Shown here one piece after another: positions 41,020 to 51,273 of a DNA stretch of 64,000 nucleotides (its first letter is position 1; every line of letters begins with the position of its first letter). This DNA comes from Thecamonas trahens ATCC 50062 (Eukaryota > Apusozoa > Apusomonadida > Apusomonadidae), in contig NW_013657676.1 of NCBI RefSeq assembly GCF_000142905.1, positions 561,256 to 625,255 of the forward strand. Direction: 5' to 3'. Both the position numbers and the translations under genes were made by a program. Under the pieces are notes generated by a model. It was not told where the DNA came from. It did not search any database and worked only from the letters and a program-made list of their open reading frames with translations.

Positions 41020-42693
41020 TTAGCGGAGGCTGGAGCTGCGCGTTCGTTTGGCCTTGACCGGGCTGCTCGGGCTGCCGGACAGCGACGAGGTGAGCGGGCT
41101 GTCTCGCTTGCGCTTGCGCTCTCGGCTGGCGCCCTGGCCCCCGGTTGCGACCTGCGACAGGGTCAGGTCGAGGCGGCGTGGGCGCACGCTGCGGATGGCA
41201 GCGCGGGCAGCGATGCGGCGGAGATGGTGGAGGCCGCGGTTGACGTTGTACAGCTCCTCGGGGTGAGTCCGCGCAAGAGGGAACAACGCCGGCGCGTAGT
41301 CGTGGCACCCAATGGTAATGCTCCGCGAACCTGGTTGGCCCAAGGCAGCAAATATGTCTGGAAGGACAAAGAGCCGGGATCGGCTGAGGTGCGCGAGCCA
41401 CTCGCCGGTCGTCTCACAGCTCACGGTGTGGCTAGGGCTCTCCGGCGTATGCCATCCCCACGCGGCGAGTATGGCGTCGTCCAATGCAAAGGCGCCGCTA
41501 GGAGCAAGCTCGGCCGCGAGATGGACAAGTAGTGAGCGCTTGCGGGTGTGGCGCTCACGGAGAACCTCGCGATGGACGGCGGCCATAGTGGCAGAACACC
41601 AGGTGCGGAGTTTGACGCGCGACGGGCGGCGCGGCAGCTTGGATCCGGTACCACTGGGCGTCTGCAGCGAGTTGACTGCCCGTGTCCGCGCCGCAAACTC
41701 GACCGACCGCTCAACAGTCAGTGGGTCAAACGCGTGCCAGGCGTCGAGAATGGCGCCTGCGTGACTCCGCCACGAGCTGCCCCGGAACGGTTGCAAGAGC
41801 TGGTAGAGAAAGGCCGCCCGGGCCTCGGCCTCGTGGGTCCGCTCCTCCCGCGAGTGGACCGGTGCAATCGAGGGCTGGTAACTGGCCGGCACGAGGCCGA
41901 TCCACAGAAATCGTAGCAGCTGGAGGTTAACCGAGGCTTCGATCCGCGCCACCAGCGTCTGGGCGAGCCTCCGCTGGTCCATGCCGGTCAGGAGCCACGG
42001 CAGAGCGCCGCGGACAATCTCGGGCGGTGGTGCGAGCGAGAGAGTACCTTCGCGGTGATCTGACACATCGAGCGGGATGGCGGCTCCGATGGTGTCGTCG
42101 GCGCTCTCGTCCGAGCTAAGGCACGAGCCTGGCACGCCGAAGGTATCGTCCAGGTCGAAGACGCCGGCCTCGAGCGGCTGGATGAGCGACCATTCGGGCA
42201 TGTCGTCAAAGGCAAAGAGCTGATGCGAGGTGTCCTGGCTTACGCGAGGCGAGGACTCGCGCTGACAGCCGGCTGGCAGCTGTGGGACGAGGAGCGGCTG
42301 CGAGCGGGCATGCGAGGCGACCGATGCGGTGCTCAAAGTCGGCGGAAGGTTGCCGCGATAGGTGCTCGCCGGCATGACAAGCTGTCCCGGGCCAATGTTC
42401 TCCTTCTCCACAAGCAAGTGGATGCCTTCGGGCGAGTCGTTCTGCAGGCTGGCGAGCGTTGCAGTCAGCGCGAGACTGGGGGCGGGAGCCAGTTTACCAT
42501 CTTTTCCGGTTTCACGACCTTTTTCTGCGAGCGAGCCCACGTTGCCGTCCCACACCGACGGGCATTCTGGCGGCGACCATGCAGTGAACAACGTTTTCAC
42601 TGGCGACGAGGGTGGCAGCAGTGCGTGGGTCTTGTGCCGGAGAATGTTGTTGGTCTTGGTCGGTGTCGTCGACTCCCAGGGCTTGGACTCCAT
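41020..42693 (-). CDS. hypothetical protein with basic nuclear-type C-terminus
   Basis: 557 residues from ATG 42693 (MESKPWESTTP); the frame is open much further upstream, but that part overlaps the DGK gene in another frame. Family not recognised. The first 200 residues are Ser/Pro/Thr-rich and likely disordered. The middle (about 240-480) is folded-looking and helical (LLRFLWIGLVPASYQP, AAFLYQLLQPFRGSSWRSHAG, LLVHLAAELAPSGAF). The last 60 residues are strongly basic (RERKRKRDSP ... VKAKRTRSSSLR), consistent with a nuclear signal. The start lies 106 bp downstream of the DGK stop on the same strand. Codon use is like its neighbours. Confidence 0.6.
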   Translation of the reverse strand: MESKPWESTTPTKTNNILRHKTHALLPPSSPVKTLFTAWSPPECPSVWDGNVGSLAEKGRETGKDGKLAPAPSLALTATLASLQNDSPEGIHLLVEKENIGPGQLVMPASTYRGNLPPTLSTASVASHARSQPLLVPQLPAGCQRESSPRVSQDTSHQLFAFDDMPEWSLIQPLEAGVFDLDDTFGVPGSCLSSDESADDTIGAAIPLDVSDHREGTLSLAPPPEIVRGALPWLLTGMDQRRLAQTLVARIEASVNLQLLRFLWIGLVPASYQPSIAPVHSREERTHEAEARAAFLYQLLQPFRGSSWRSHAGAILDAWHAFDPLTVERSVEFAARTRAVNSLQTPSGTGSKLPRRPSRVKLRTWCSATMAAVHREVLRERHTRKRSLLVHLAAELAPSGAFALDDAILAAWGWHTPESPSHTVSCETTGEWLAHLSRSRLFVLPDIFAALGQPGSRSITIGCHDYAPALFPLARTHPEELYNVNRGLHHLRRIAARAAIRSVRPRRLDLTLSQVATGGQGASRERKRKRDSPLTSSLSGSPSSPVKAKRTRSSSLR

Positions 42694-42799
42694 GGCGATC
42701 GGCCGAGACGAGTGGCGACGCGCGTGCTGGTTGGTGAGCGACGACACTTTTGCGCGTGAAATGAGGCCAAAAGCGCGCGAATGCAAGTGTCGTCTGTTC

Positions 42800-44625
42800 T
42801 CATCCGCTGCTGGCGGCTGGGCCGTCGCTGCTGCTTGCGCGAGCGGCGTCAGCATCGGGGTCGGCAGGAATAAGAATTGGCGCTTGGTTGCGGTGGGTAA
42901 TGTGGATGATAGCCGGTTGCTGGAGCCACGGCTCGCCGTCGATCTGGACCGGGTGAGCGGTGTCGTCGAGCCAGCGGATCTCGAGCGACGAGGCTTGGGC
43001 CAGCTTGGTTGCCGACCCAACGCCGGCCTGGATGCGGCCGAGGTGTGCCGACGATGTGACGGCGAGCACTTCGAGCTTGCCATCAGAAAACGACGATGGG
43101 CGGACCTTGTCGCGCCAGAGATTGATGCCGCCGCCGTACGACGGGATGTTGACGATGATGATGGCCTGAGCATGCGGGAGCGTGACCCGCTCGCCGTCCG
43201 CCCACAGCGCGATCGAGGTGGAGAGCTCCGGCGAGGCTGAGATGGCGGCCTTGGTGCCCTCCTTGGCGTAGCGGATCTTGTTGCCGGTTCGCGAGGTAAA
43301 GGCGCCTGGGTTAGCCTCGCGCGCGGTGTGAAAGGCGAGGGCAACACGGGCGTCGACACCGATGGAAAAGTAGTTGTTGATGACAGTGAGCGGTGGGCCA
43401 TCGACTTCAAAGTTGTTGTCCATGAGCGAGACCACCACGTTCCAGCGATCGAGGCTGGCGTTTTTGGCGGTGAGCACGCTGTCGAGGATCGGACGGAGCG
43501 GCTTGCCGGCATAGCCAGGGCCCCAACCGGTGGCCCGCGCGAGGTCGTTGCCGGTCCCGAGTGGGAGGATGGCGACTGGCGGGCGGGTCGTCGGCAGATC
43601 GCCCATCTCGATCATGTCGTCGAGGACGGCAAGGATCCAGCCAATGGTTCCGTCGCCGCCAGCACCGAGAATGCGGAAGGGTGTCGAGTCGCAGGCGACA
43701 GCAAAGCGGGCGATGTGGGCACGCGGACCACCATCGACGGCCATGTCACACACTTGGGTCGGCTGGAGGGCACCGCAGAGTCCTCCCAGCAGGGACCGGC
43801 CTTGCTGGCCGCCGCTTCGAGTGTTGACCAGGACAAGCAGCGGCATATCACCGCCTGGAAGCAGCGCGGCAAGCGGGCCGCGACTGCAAGTTAGCGCCTT
43901 GGCCAGCGGCATCTTGGCCATACACGCCGAGTGGAGCGCAGCATCGCACCACACGCAGTGAAAGCCGGTCAATGATTTGGCCGACTTGGTCGACTTGAGG
44001 CAGACGATGCAGCCTGCGGCATCGGCATAGCCTGGCACGTTGCCCTCGATCCACTGATGGGCGCCATCAGCAGGCTGGACCTCGCTCTTGCAAGGGGCCA
44101 CGCTCCAGACAGCAGGAGTGGCCCGTTTCGCACACTTGGCGTGGACAACCATGGCGCATGTGAGGCACCGTAGGCCTTGCTTGCCAACTCCGTACAGCAT
44201 CTTTCGGCAGATACGGCAATATGCCGGCGATGAGAAGTGATGGGCATCAAAGACGTGGCCAGCAGCTGCGACATCGATTCCTGCGTCGGGTGCGAGATCG
44301 AGGTCGTGATCGGCATCGCTGTCAGTCTCCTGTCCGCAAGCATCGGCGCCTGCAACAACCTTCACAGCCGCCGGCAGGCAGAGAGAGGCAATGGCATCTA
44401 CGCATTCAGCATGTGCATGCATGCCGCATGCTGTGCAAGTGTGTCCTTGATGGTAGAGACCCTTGAGAAGCTTTGTGCAGTGCCCGCACCAAGCTGTGGG
44501 CGGCTCGAACGGTGAGTTGTGGCCGCCACCCAGGTGAAGGCGGTGGTAGGCAAGGCGGCGAACGTACTGGGGGTGTTGAACTGGGCGACTTTGAAGGTGT
44601 GGGGAGGGCTTTGGGAGGCTGCCAT
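42800..44625 (-). CDS. diacylglycerol kinase with three C1 domains
   Basis: Phosphorylates diacylglycerol to phosphatidic acid. Exons 44625-44568 and 44493-42800 are joined by a 74-nt GTACGT...CACAG intron, 583 residues. Splicing restores the first C1 domain: MAASQSPPHTFKVAQFNTP then TWCGHCTKLLKGLYHQG, HTCTACGMHAHAEC. Two further C1-like Cys/His domains follow (about 105-153, HHFSSPAYCRICRKMLYGV; about 165-213, extended). The catalytic domain starts near 236 with LLVLVNTRSGGQQG, then ILGAGGDGTIGWIL and ILPLGTGNDLARATGWG. The accessory domain follows with INNYFSIGVDARVAL and NIPSYGGGINLW. Three C1 domains recall animal DGK-theta; no RA or PH domain is seen. The enzyme should act at membranes and counter C1/PKC-type signalling. 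Confidence 0.88.
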
Positions 44626-44656
44626 GAGTGGAGAGGTGTACAATTACAGGCGCATA

Positions 44657-47160
44657 TTACTCGGCGCGAGCAGAGGCGGTCGAGCCAGACTTGCGAAGGG
44701 TGGTGATAGCCGAGTAGAGGAAGGCGTGAAGGCCGTCGAGGCCGCGTTCGCGGAGGTAGTCCAGGTACTCGGCCCGGCGGTTGCCGTCATTGGTGTTCTC
44801 GATGGATGCGAGGTCAGGGACGTCAAATCCTGGGCGGGCAGAGTCCGAGGCGGCGAGGGCGAGATAGTCTGCGGCGAAGCCTGTGCAAGAGAGGTTGGAG
44901 GCCATGGAGAGGGCAAAGCGCGAGGCGTCGTGAGTGGCGAGAGCGTCGATGAGCTCGTCCGGGACGTCGAACAGCTGGGTCTGTTGCGGCTGCAAAAAGG
45001 CGTTGCCGCGGTAGAAGACGTTGGTAGCGTCGACGATGTAGGCATTGATGAGCAGGGCGCGCTCGGCGACCGACGGGTCAAAGTCGATGCGTGCGGCGTT
45101 GGCTGCGCGGTCGCGGGCGAGGCGCGGGTACTCAGCCTTGATGATGGCAAGGACTCCTGCGATACGCGAGGTGGAGAGCGCAGCCGGCGAGAGGAGGCAC
45201 GGGTAGACGATGCCCGGCGAGGGAACCCAGAGGAAGGGGAGGCGGAGGTCTGTGAGGGCGGTGGCGTACTGCTCGAAAAAGGCGAGGACGGCGTCCTCGA
45301 GCGCCGAGTGCGAGTTTGCGAGGGCGAGGGCGCGTGCGGCAGATTTGTCGACCCAGGCGAGAAGTTGGTACATGGAGAGCCAGTAGTTGGCGCCGATGTC
45401 AAGACCCTCAAAGATAAAGCCCGGGACGGGGACGGTGGGCGGCGGGTCAGAGCCGGAAGCGTCAGCGGCGGCGATGGCTGTGGCAACAGCGGCGGCGTGG
45501 GAGTCCCAGTCTGTGGCGAACCAGCGGAAGAGCATTGTCTTGAGGGCGTTGAGGACAGCGACCTGAAAGGCGACGCCCGATGCGACAAAGAGCTGCGAGA
45601 GCGGGATGAGGAAGCCGGTGTAGAGCGCGTCCCATGGGAGCGGGCGGAGGTAGGTTACAAGATCGAGGACGACGTCGGCGGCGTGAACACCGTTCCAGTC
45701 GGGGAGGAACGAGCCGAGCCAGACCTCGAGCACGGGCGGTAGCTCCTTGAAGAAGCGGGCAAAGTCGCGGACGGCCTCCAGCAGCTGGAGCGCCATCGGC
45801 CGCAGCGGCGAGGCGCCCCATCCAAGCTCGGCCTCAAGGCGCGCAGCGAGCCAGTGCGAGATGCGGGCGAGCGCGCCCGGCGTCGGGTCGAGGCTCACCA
45901 GATGCTGCAGCGAGCGCTCGGAGAAGACAGTAGCGAGCTGCTTGGGAAGCTTGATGGTGTCAAGCTGGGAGACGAGGTCATCGATGGAGGAGACCTGGTC
46001 GAGGGCGAGGGCCGACTCGCCCAGGCGAGGGCGGACTGGGCGGGAAGCGAGGTGGCGAGCGGCGGGATGAGGACTTCGGCGGAGAGGAGCTTACGCTTCT
46101 TGCGGCCACGGCGGCCGCGCGGGCGCATCGGGTCCGGGCGAGCCCACGAGTCGAGAGCGCGCTTGGTCTGGGTCCTTGTCCCATGCGGGAGCGCAGCCTG
46201 GGCGGCATATGCTTGAGCGGCCAGCTCGGCTGCAGGGCGGGCGTCCTGGACGGCGCGCATGGCACGGAGCCACGGGCCGTGCGGAGCCTTGAACGACGGC
46301 TTGAAGCCGTAGGGACGGGCGATGGGGACCAGTTCAGGTGTGTAGTCCTTGTAGACCATGAGGAGAGCAATAAGAGCCGGCTCCTTGGCGACTACCTGGC
46401 GCTTGTAGATGGAGAAGAGCTTGCGGACCCGGAAGGGGACGACGTCCTCGCGCCGGGTGAGGAGCGAAAGGAGGTGGCAGACCCAGGGACGGAGCGAGTC
46501 GTACGCCACAAAGTGGAAGAGGGCGCCGTATAGCGAGTGCATGACGTCGTAGCCGTCAAACGAGTCAAAGACGAGGACCATCCACATGAAGATGATGGAG
46601 CGGATGCCCGGCGAGCGCGGCTGGGCGATGCCAAGGAGCATGACAGCGACCGACTGCGGGACGACCGACGCCGGGAGTAGCGCATGGATGATGTGGCGGG
46701 CGGTGACGTCTTTGATGGCGTCGATGTTGTCTACGTAGAACGAAGCGATGGTCTCGAGCGCGTCAGGTTCGAGGCCCGAGCGCCATGCTCGGGCCTTGAG
46801 CTCTTTGGCGATGGTGGCGACCACGGCCTGCTCGTCGAGGCCACCCTGCATGGGCGACTTGGCCTCAAGCGCGACCAGCAGCGCAGGCGTCGACATGCTT
46901 GTGATCCGATCAATGAACGCTTGCTCGACCCGGGCCCGCGATCGGGGCGCCGGGAGGTTGGCAGCCTCAGCCTCGGCCGGGGTCAGCGGCACATTGCGTG
47001 GTGCGGCCTGCGACGGTCCTGCAGAGCCTGACAGCGGGGTAGTTATAGGCCGTCGTCTCACAAGGCTGTGCTTCTCAGCAGGTGTGGAGGGTGTGGTTAT
47101 GTCCATGGGTGCTAGTGATGAGGGTGGGGGGAGGGCCGGCGGCGACGACGACGACGACAT
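44657..47160 (-). CDS. CENPI: CENP-I/Mis6-like inner kinetochore protein (single-base frameshift)
   Basis: About 834 residues from ATG 47160 if one base is restored at about 46024. The upstream frame ends ...LPAQSALA and the downstream frame resumes LGESALALDQVSSIDDLVSQ. Length matches CENP-I (about 750). Residues about 205-277 hold the most telling block: LYGALFHFVAYDSLRPWVCH, LLSLLTRREDVVPFRVRKL and LMVYKDYTPEL, which parallels the CENP-I pattern (LYGxLFxFLxYDSLRPxxCHLLxLLTR...FRVxxL...YKxYxPEL). The rest is helical and Leu-rich, as in Mis6 proteins; the N-terminus is Ser/Pro-rich and a basic RRGRKKRK patch sits just before the break. CENP-I is part of the constitutive centromere network. 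Assignment is by recalled pattern only. Confidence 0.68.
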
Positions 47161-47458
47161 GGCGCGTGAATCTACCGGCGGGGTTGGGAAGGTTAAGGGG
47201 AAGCAAAGGTGTGGAGGGGGTGGAGTGGTAGGTGTGTATGAGAGAAAGAAGAGGAGGGAGGGTTGTGGAGAGGTGTGGGTGTGTTGCGTAGGGTGCGGTG
47301 CGTAGAGCGGGTGGTGGTGGTAGGTGTGGCGGGGGCGGAAAAGGGCTTCAAATGGCGCGAGCTGGTGACAGTGATCAGGCACACGGTTGATCAAGACGGC
47401 GGCGACGACGGCGAAAGAGGAAGCACTTGACCGAGTCTGTCTGTGGGTAGACCAAGGC

Positions 47459-49087
47459 ATGAGCAAGGCCAAACGTGGGTTGTTGGCAACCAACCACCGA
47501 CCAGACCTTCCGGGCAATGTGGGAATGCTTGTGGGAGGCGGGGTGCGGTCTTCGTCGAGTTGTGATGACTTTGGTGGCTTTGACTCGTCGGACGGTGGCG
47601 GCGAGGTCGGCGAGGGTATGGCTGGCCGCAGTGGCAACGGTGTGGAGATGCAGAATGATTGGAGCATTCCGAACGCAGCAGGAGCCACGACGACGTTGAT
47701 TATTCTGGGAAGCATGAACATGCTCAATTATGTTGATCGATATGTTCCGTCTGCCACCAAGGAGCTGTTCAAGGCTGAGCTGGGGCTTACGGATGCCCAG
47801 TCTGCGCTCCCGCTCTCGGTCTTTATTGTTGTGTACATGTGTGCCAGCCCGCTGTTTGGCTATCTGGCCGACTCGGGCATGGATCGCCGGATGCTGCTCA
47901 CAGTCGGGGTGGTCATCTGGTCTCTGGCGACGGCGGCTGGGGCGCTAGCGATTGGCTTCTGGACCTTTCTTCTTGCGAGAGCGCTTGTGGGCGTTGGCGA
48001 GGCTGCGTACGCGACGATTGCGCCGCCGCTGCTGGCAGACGTTTTTGCACCGGCGCGGCTGCCGCGGGCAATGGCGTTGTACAACATTGGTCTGCCGGTC
48101 GGCGCGGCCATTGGGTTTGTGGTTGGCGGCTCGGTTGGGCACAGACTCGGGTGGCGGTGGGCGTTTCTCATCTGCGGCTTGCCGGGTCTGGTTCTTGCGG
48201 CGTTCTTGTGGCGGATCCGCGACCCCGGCCGCGGCTACTTTGAGCGGCAGCGCAGTGCAGACTCGAGCGTGAGCGTGACCGGCAGTGCGAGTGAGGACGG
48301 CGGCGAGAGCGGCGAGGACAAAGTGACGCTGGTGACGGATGCACGACTCTCATTGCTGGGCGGGGGCGGCGGTAGCGAGGCCAGCGATGGGGGCGAGGCG
48401 AGTCAGGCAGGCGGTCGTGACGGCGAGACGGGCGTTCTCGTCCTGCCGTGGCTAACGGTGGCGGGCATGCTCGCGCGCAACGCGCGGTACTTGTTGACGA
48501 TGCTCGGGCAGACGGCACTGACGTTTGGGGCGGGTGGAATGGCTGACTGGCTGCCAACGTTTCTGGTGCGATACCATGGGCTCACGCTCGAGACGGCAGG
48601 GCTTGTAGTGGGCGGGGTGACTGTGGTTGCGGGCATTTTCGGGACGCTCTCAGGAGCGCAGGCTGCAGTGTTTGCTGCGCCGCGGACAAAGAACGCCAAC
48701 CTGGCGGTTTCTGGGCTGGCAATGGTGCCTGCGACGGCCGGAGTCTTTCTCGCACTTGTGCTTCCGTCGGCCGGGAGTGTGATTGCGCTGACGGCAGCGG
48801 CACAGTACTTTCTGTGGTTCTTCCAAGGCCCGTCCAACTCTGAGCTTGCGTCTGCGACGCCATCGCTGATTCGGTCGCGAGCGTTTGCGGTCTCGATCTT
48901 CTGCTCGCATGCACTGGGCGATGCGGCGTCGCCGCCGATCATCGGCTTGGTTTCCGACTCGGAGTCGTCGCTGCGGACTGCGCTGCTGCTTGTGCCTGTG
49001 GCGATGGCGGTGTCTGCGGTGCTGTGGCTGTGCGCGTGGCGCGGGCTGGGCAAGTTTGTGCCGCCCAAGACATACTGGCGGGCATGA
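47459..49087 (+). CDS. spinster-like MFS transporter
   Basis: 542 residues from ATG 47459 (MSKAKRGL); the frame is open upstream with non-ATG codons. A polar N-terminal tail of about 75 residues precedes about 12 hydrophobic helices. MFS landmarks: NMLNYVDRYV in helix 1 (spinster-type N-x-x-D-R), GYLADSGMDRR after helix 2, VIWSLATAAGALA, ARALVGVGEAAYATIAPPLL, and GLPVGAAIGFVVGGSVGHRLGWRWAF. A long Ser/Gly/Glu-rich cytosolic loop (about 280-335) separates the halves. Spinster (SPNS) proteins export lysolipids or sphingolipids from lysosomes or the plasma membrane; bacterial hexuronate-type transporters share some motifs. Substrate here is unknown. Confidence 0.82.
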   Translation: MSKAKRGLLATNHRPDLPGNVGMLVGGGVRSSSSCDDFGGFDSSDGGGEVGEGMAGRSGNGVEMQNDWSIPNAAGATTTLIILGSMNMLNYVDRYVPSATKELFKAELGLTDAQSALPLSVFIVVYMCASPLFGYLADSGMDRRMLLTVGVVIWSLATAAGALAIGFWTFLLARALVGVGEAAYATIAPPLLADVFAPARLPRAMALYNIGLPVGAAIGFVVGGSVGHRLGWRWAFLICGLPGLVLAAFLWRIRDPGRGYFERQRSADSSVSVTGSASEDGGESGEDKVTLVTDARLSLLGGGGGSEASDGGEASQAGGRDGETGVLVLPWLTVAGMLARNARYLLTMLGQTALTFGAGGMADWLPTFLVRYHGLTLETAGLVVGGVTVVAGIFGTLSGAQAAVFAAPRTKNANLAVSGLAMVPATAGVFLALVLPSAGSVIALTAAAQYFLWFFQGPSNSELASATPSLIRSRAFAVSIFCSHALGDAASPPIIGLVSDSESSLRTALLLVPVAMAVSAVLWLCAWRGLGKFVPPKTYWRA

Positions 49088-49238
49088 GAGTGAGATAGAG
49101 AGAGTGTGAGGTGTTGTGTGCACAGAAAAGCGCAGCGCCTTTGACGTCAGGGAGGGCTGCCCTCTGCTGCGGAGAGTGAAATGCGGAGCGAGAGGTAATG
49201 GGCTGTTGATGGGTGGGGGGGGCTAAGCGATGGCCAAA

Positions 49239-50873
49239 CTAGAGCGCCTCAACGCACGCGGCAAGCATGGAGAGGGCAATGAGGATGGATGCAACAGCGA
49301 GCGAGAGCGAGTCGCGAGTGGCGGCCGAGGTGGAAGATCCACCCTCGGCCTGGACCTCATACTCGTCAGACGAGGTAACGGCGGACGAGACCATGGCGGA
49401 CGGCGAGTCGTTGGAGCGGGTCGAAGTGGAGGCTGCGCGCGGGATCTTGCACTCGAGGGTGACCGGGGCGACGCCGTCGGCGGAAGTGCGGGTGCAACGG
49501 GTGGAGCGGATGACCATGGTGCGGTACTTTTCGCAGACATCGTTGTTCTCGGCCTTGTCACAGTAGCGCTCGACGAGCTCGAAGATGATCTGGCGGACGT
49601 TGTTGGCCTTGAAGCGGCGGAGGACGTCGGCGCGGGTCGAGTTTCGCGAGTTGACGATGAAGCGGCGGAGGTCAAATGCGCGGCAGACAAACGGCTGGGC
49701 CTCGCCGTTGACGTCGCGTGGGCGGATGCAGATCTCCGAGTCGGTGCAGGTGGTGGTGCAGGTCGGCTCGGCCGGGCGGCACGAGGGGCAGCACGAGGTG
49801 GAGAGGAGGACGGGCTCCTCGCCCGAGGCACAGTCGCGAACAGTGGTGGCGCACTCGGCGACCGAGGTCAGATCGCAGAGAACCTGCGGGCGGCGGCATG
49901 AGCCGCAGCAGGCCTTCGACGGGTCAAAGACCGGGCGCTGGCCAGGCTCACACACCGGGCGGCGCTGCATGCATTTGCGGATGTTGTCTGCGGTGCAGGT
50001 GCCATCCGTACCAGGGCGATCGGTGCTGGGGTCCTCAATGCGGCAAGTCGGGCAGCATGTGGTCTCGTCAAAGGCAGGCGTCTCGCCGGAGCCACAGACA
50101 CGGAGCTCGGCGAACGAGGACGCGCACGTCGCCGGGTTGCACGGCGGGCGCGGGCGGCAGGTGAGGCAGCAAAAGTTGGAGGCGTCCGGCTGCGGGAGGG
50201 TGCCAGTGGAGCAGACCGACGGCGCGCAGGTAGCGGTGGAGCAGTCGCGGTTCGACGGGATGCGGCAGCGCGGGCAGCCGGTGGTGACATCAATACCAGG
50301 GGCAAGCGTCGCCGAGCACTCGGGAACCGAGTCGAGGGCGGTGGACCGGTCGCAGATCGGCGGCCGCTTGCACGAGAGCGTGCACGAAGTCATGTTGACC
50401 ATCGGCGGACGGTTCGGGCTGCAGATGGGCGAGGCCGGCTCGGTGATGCCGCTCTGGCACCGCGGGCTGCACGTCGGGCAGCAAGCGGGCGGATCGCCAC
50501 GGATAGGTAGCTCGCCGGCACTGCACTCGCGCGGAGTCGAGCACGACGAGCTCTGGGCCGGATCGCAGGTGGTCGACCCGCCGCCGCCGCCCGACGGCGC
50601 CGGGCAGGTGTCGATGTTGTTTCCGCGCTTGACATCAGCGCAAGGAGGAGTGGTCCCCGACTGAAGCTGGTGGCACACACCTGCGCCGCCTGCAGCCTCT
50701 GGCGGGCACCAACCACAGGGGCGGGGACCGGATGTCGAGTCGCCCTGAGTTGCCGACTCTGCGCAGGCGCGGCAGTTGGCGTTACGGAACTCGGAGCGGC
50801 ATTGAGCGACAATGCCTGCCGCCGCGGTCGAGACGAGCAGCGCAGCAATGGCTGCAAAGATGATGACCTTCAT
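49239..50873 (-). CDS. secreted/GPI-type cysteine-rich surface protein
   Basis: 544 residues from ATG 50873 (MKVIIFAAIAALLVSTAAAG), a clear signal peptide. The C-terminus (SLSLAVASILIALSMLAACV) is hydrophobic and ends the protein, typical of a GPI-anchor signal. After a PSI-like first module (residues about 25-75, with PCGWCPP) come about six loosely repeated units of 45-60 residues, each containing a C-x-x-GE-x-P segment and ending in CCPTC, CCLTC, GCPRC or CCGSC; this resembles the end of VWC domains. A final domain of about 100 residues (FDLRRFIVNSRNSTRADVLR) lacks the repeat. Likely extracellular matrix or cell coat; ligand unknown. No close family is recognised. Confidence 0.72.
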   Translation of the reverse strand: MKVIIFAAIAALLVSTAAAGIVAQCRSEFRNANCRACAESATQGDSTSGPRPCGWCPPEAAGGAGVCHQLQSGTTPPCADVKRGNNIDTCPAPSGGGGGSTTCDPAQSSSCSTPRECSAGELPIRGDPPACCPTCSPRCQSGITEPASPICSPNRPPMVNMTSCTLSCKRPPICDRSTALDSVPECSATLAPGIDVTTGCPRCRIPSNRDCSTATCAPSVCSTGTLPQPDASNFCCLTCRPRPPCNPATCASSFAELRVCGSGETPAFDETTCCPTCRIEDPSTDRPGTDGTCTADNIRKCMQRRPVCEPGQRPVFDPSKACCGSCRRPQVLCDLTSVAECATTVRDCASGEEPVLLSTSCCPSCRPAEPTCTTTCTDSEICIRPRDVNGEAQPFVCRAFDLRRFIVNSRNSTRADVLRRFKANNVRQIIFELVERYCDKAENNDVCEKYRTMVIRSTRCTRTSADGVAPVTLECKIPRAASTSTRSNDSPSAMVSSAVTSSDEYEVQAEGGSSTSAATRDSLSLAVASILIALSMLAACVEAL

Positions 50874-51273
50874 AATTGTTCTGTCCCGTGCCAATGGTGA
50901 GAGAGGGCCAGGCCTTGCAAGCGTGCGAGAGAAGGCAAGGGGGGGGGGGAAAAAAGGGAACGAGTAAGGAAAAAGTGCAAAGGGATAAAAAAATGTGAAC
51001 TTTGCAAGTCAACAAGGTGGATTGGTTAGGGCGGGGGGCGGGTGGGGAGGGGGGGGGGGGAGAGTGTATATGGATGTGTGGGTGGGTGGGTGTGGGTGGG
51101 TGTGGGTGTTTGGGTGTGTGGGGCGTGCGTGAAAGGGAGAGGGGAGGGGGGGGGGGGGGGAGGTGCTTGCGTACATGTTGTGAAGAAGAGTCTGTTGTTG
51201 TCTGTCAACGTAGAGTTGTTCGGCAGGGTCGTGCGCGGGTATGCGGCTGGTTGAGGGAGAACAAGCGAAGGTG
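50874..51273. other. intergenic region, G-rich low complexity
   Basis: 400 bp between the cysteine-rich gene start and the XRN1 stop, both on minus. Contains G runs at 50939-50949, 51046-51060 and 51147-51160 plus TGTGGGTGGG repeats (51075-51125). The reverse strand is C/CA-rich. I see no gene. Confidence 0.55.

Noticed and set aside
46000..46040. programmed -1 frameshift in the CENP-I gene
   Set aside because: No slippery heptamer or evident downstream structure; three other genes show the same one-base lesion, pointing to base-calling.
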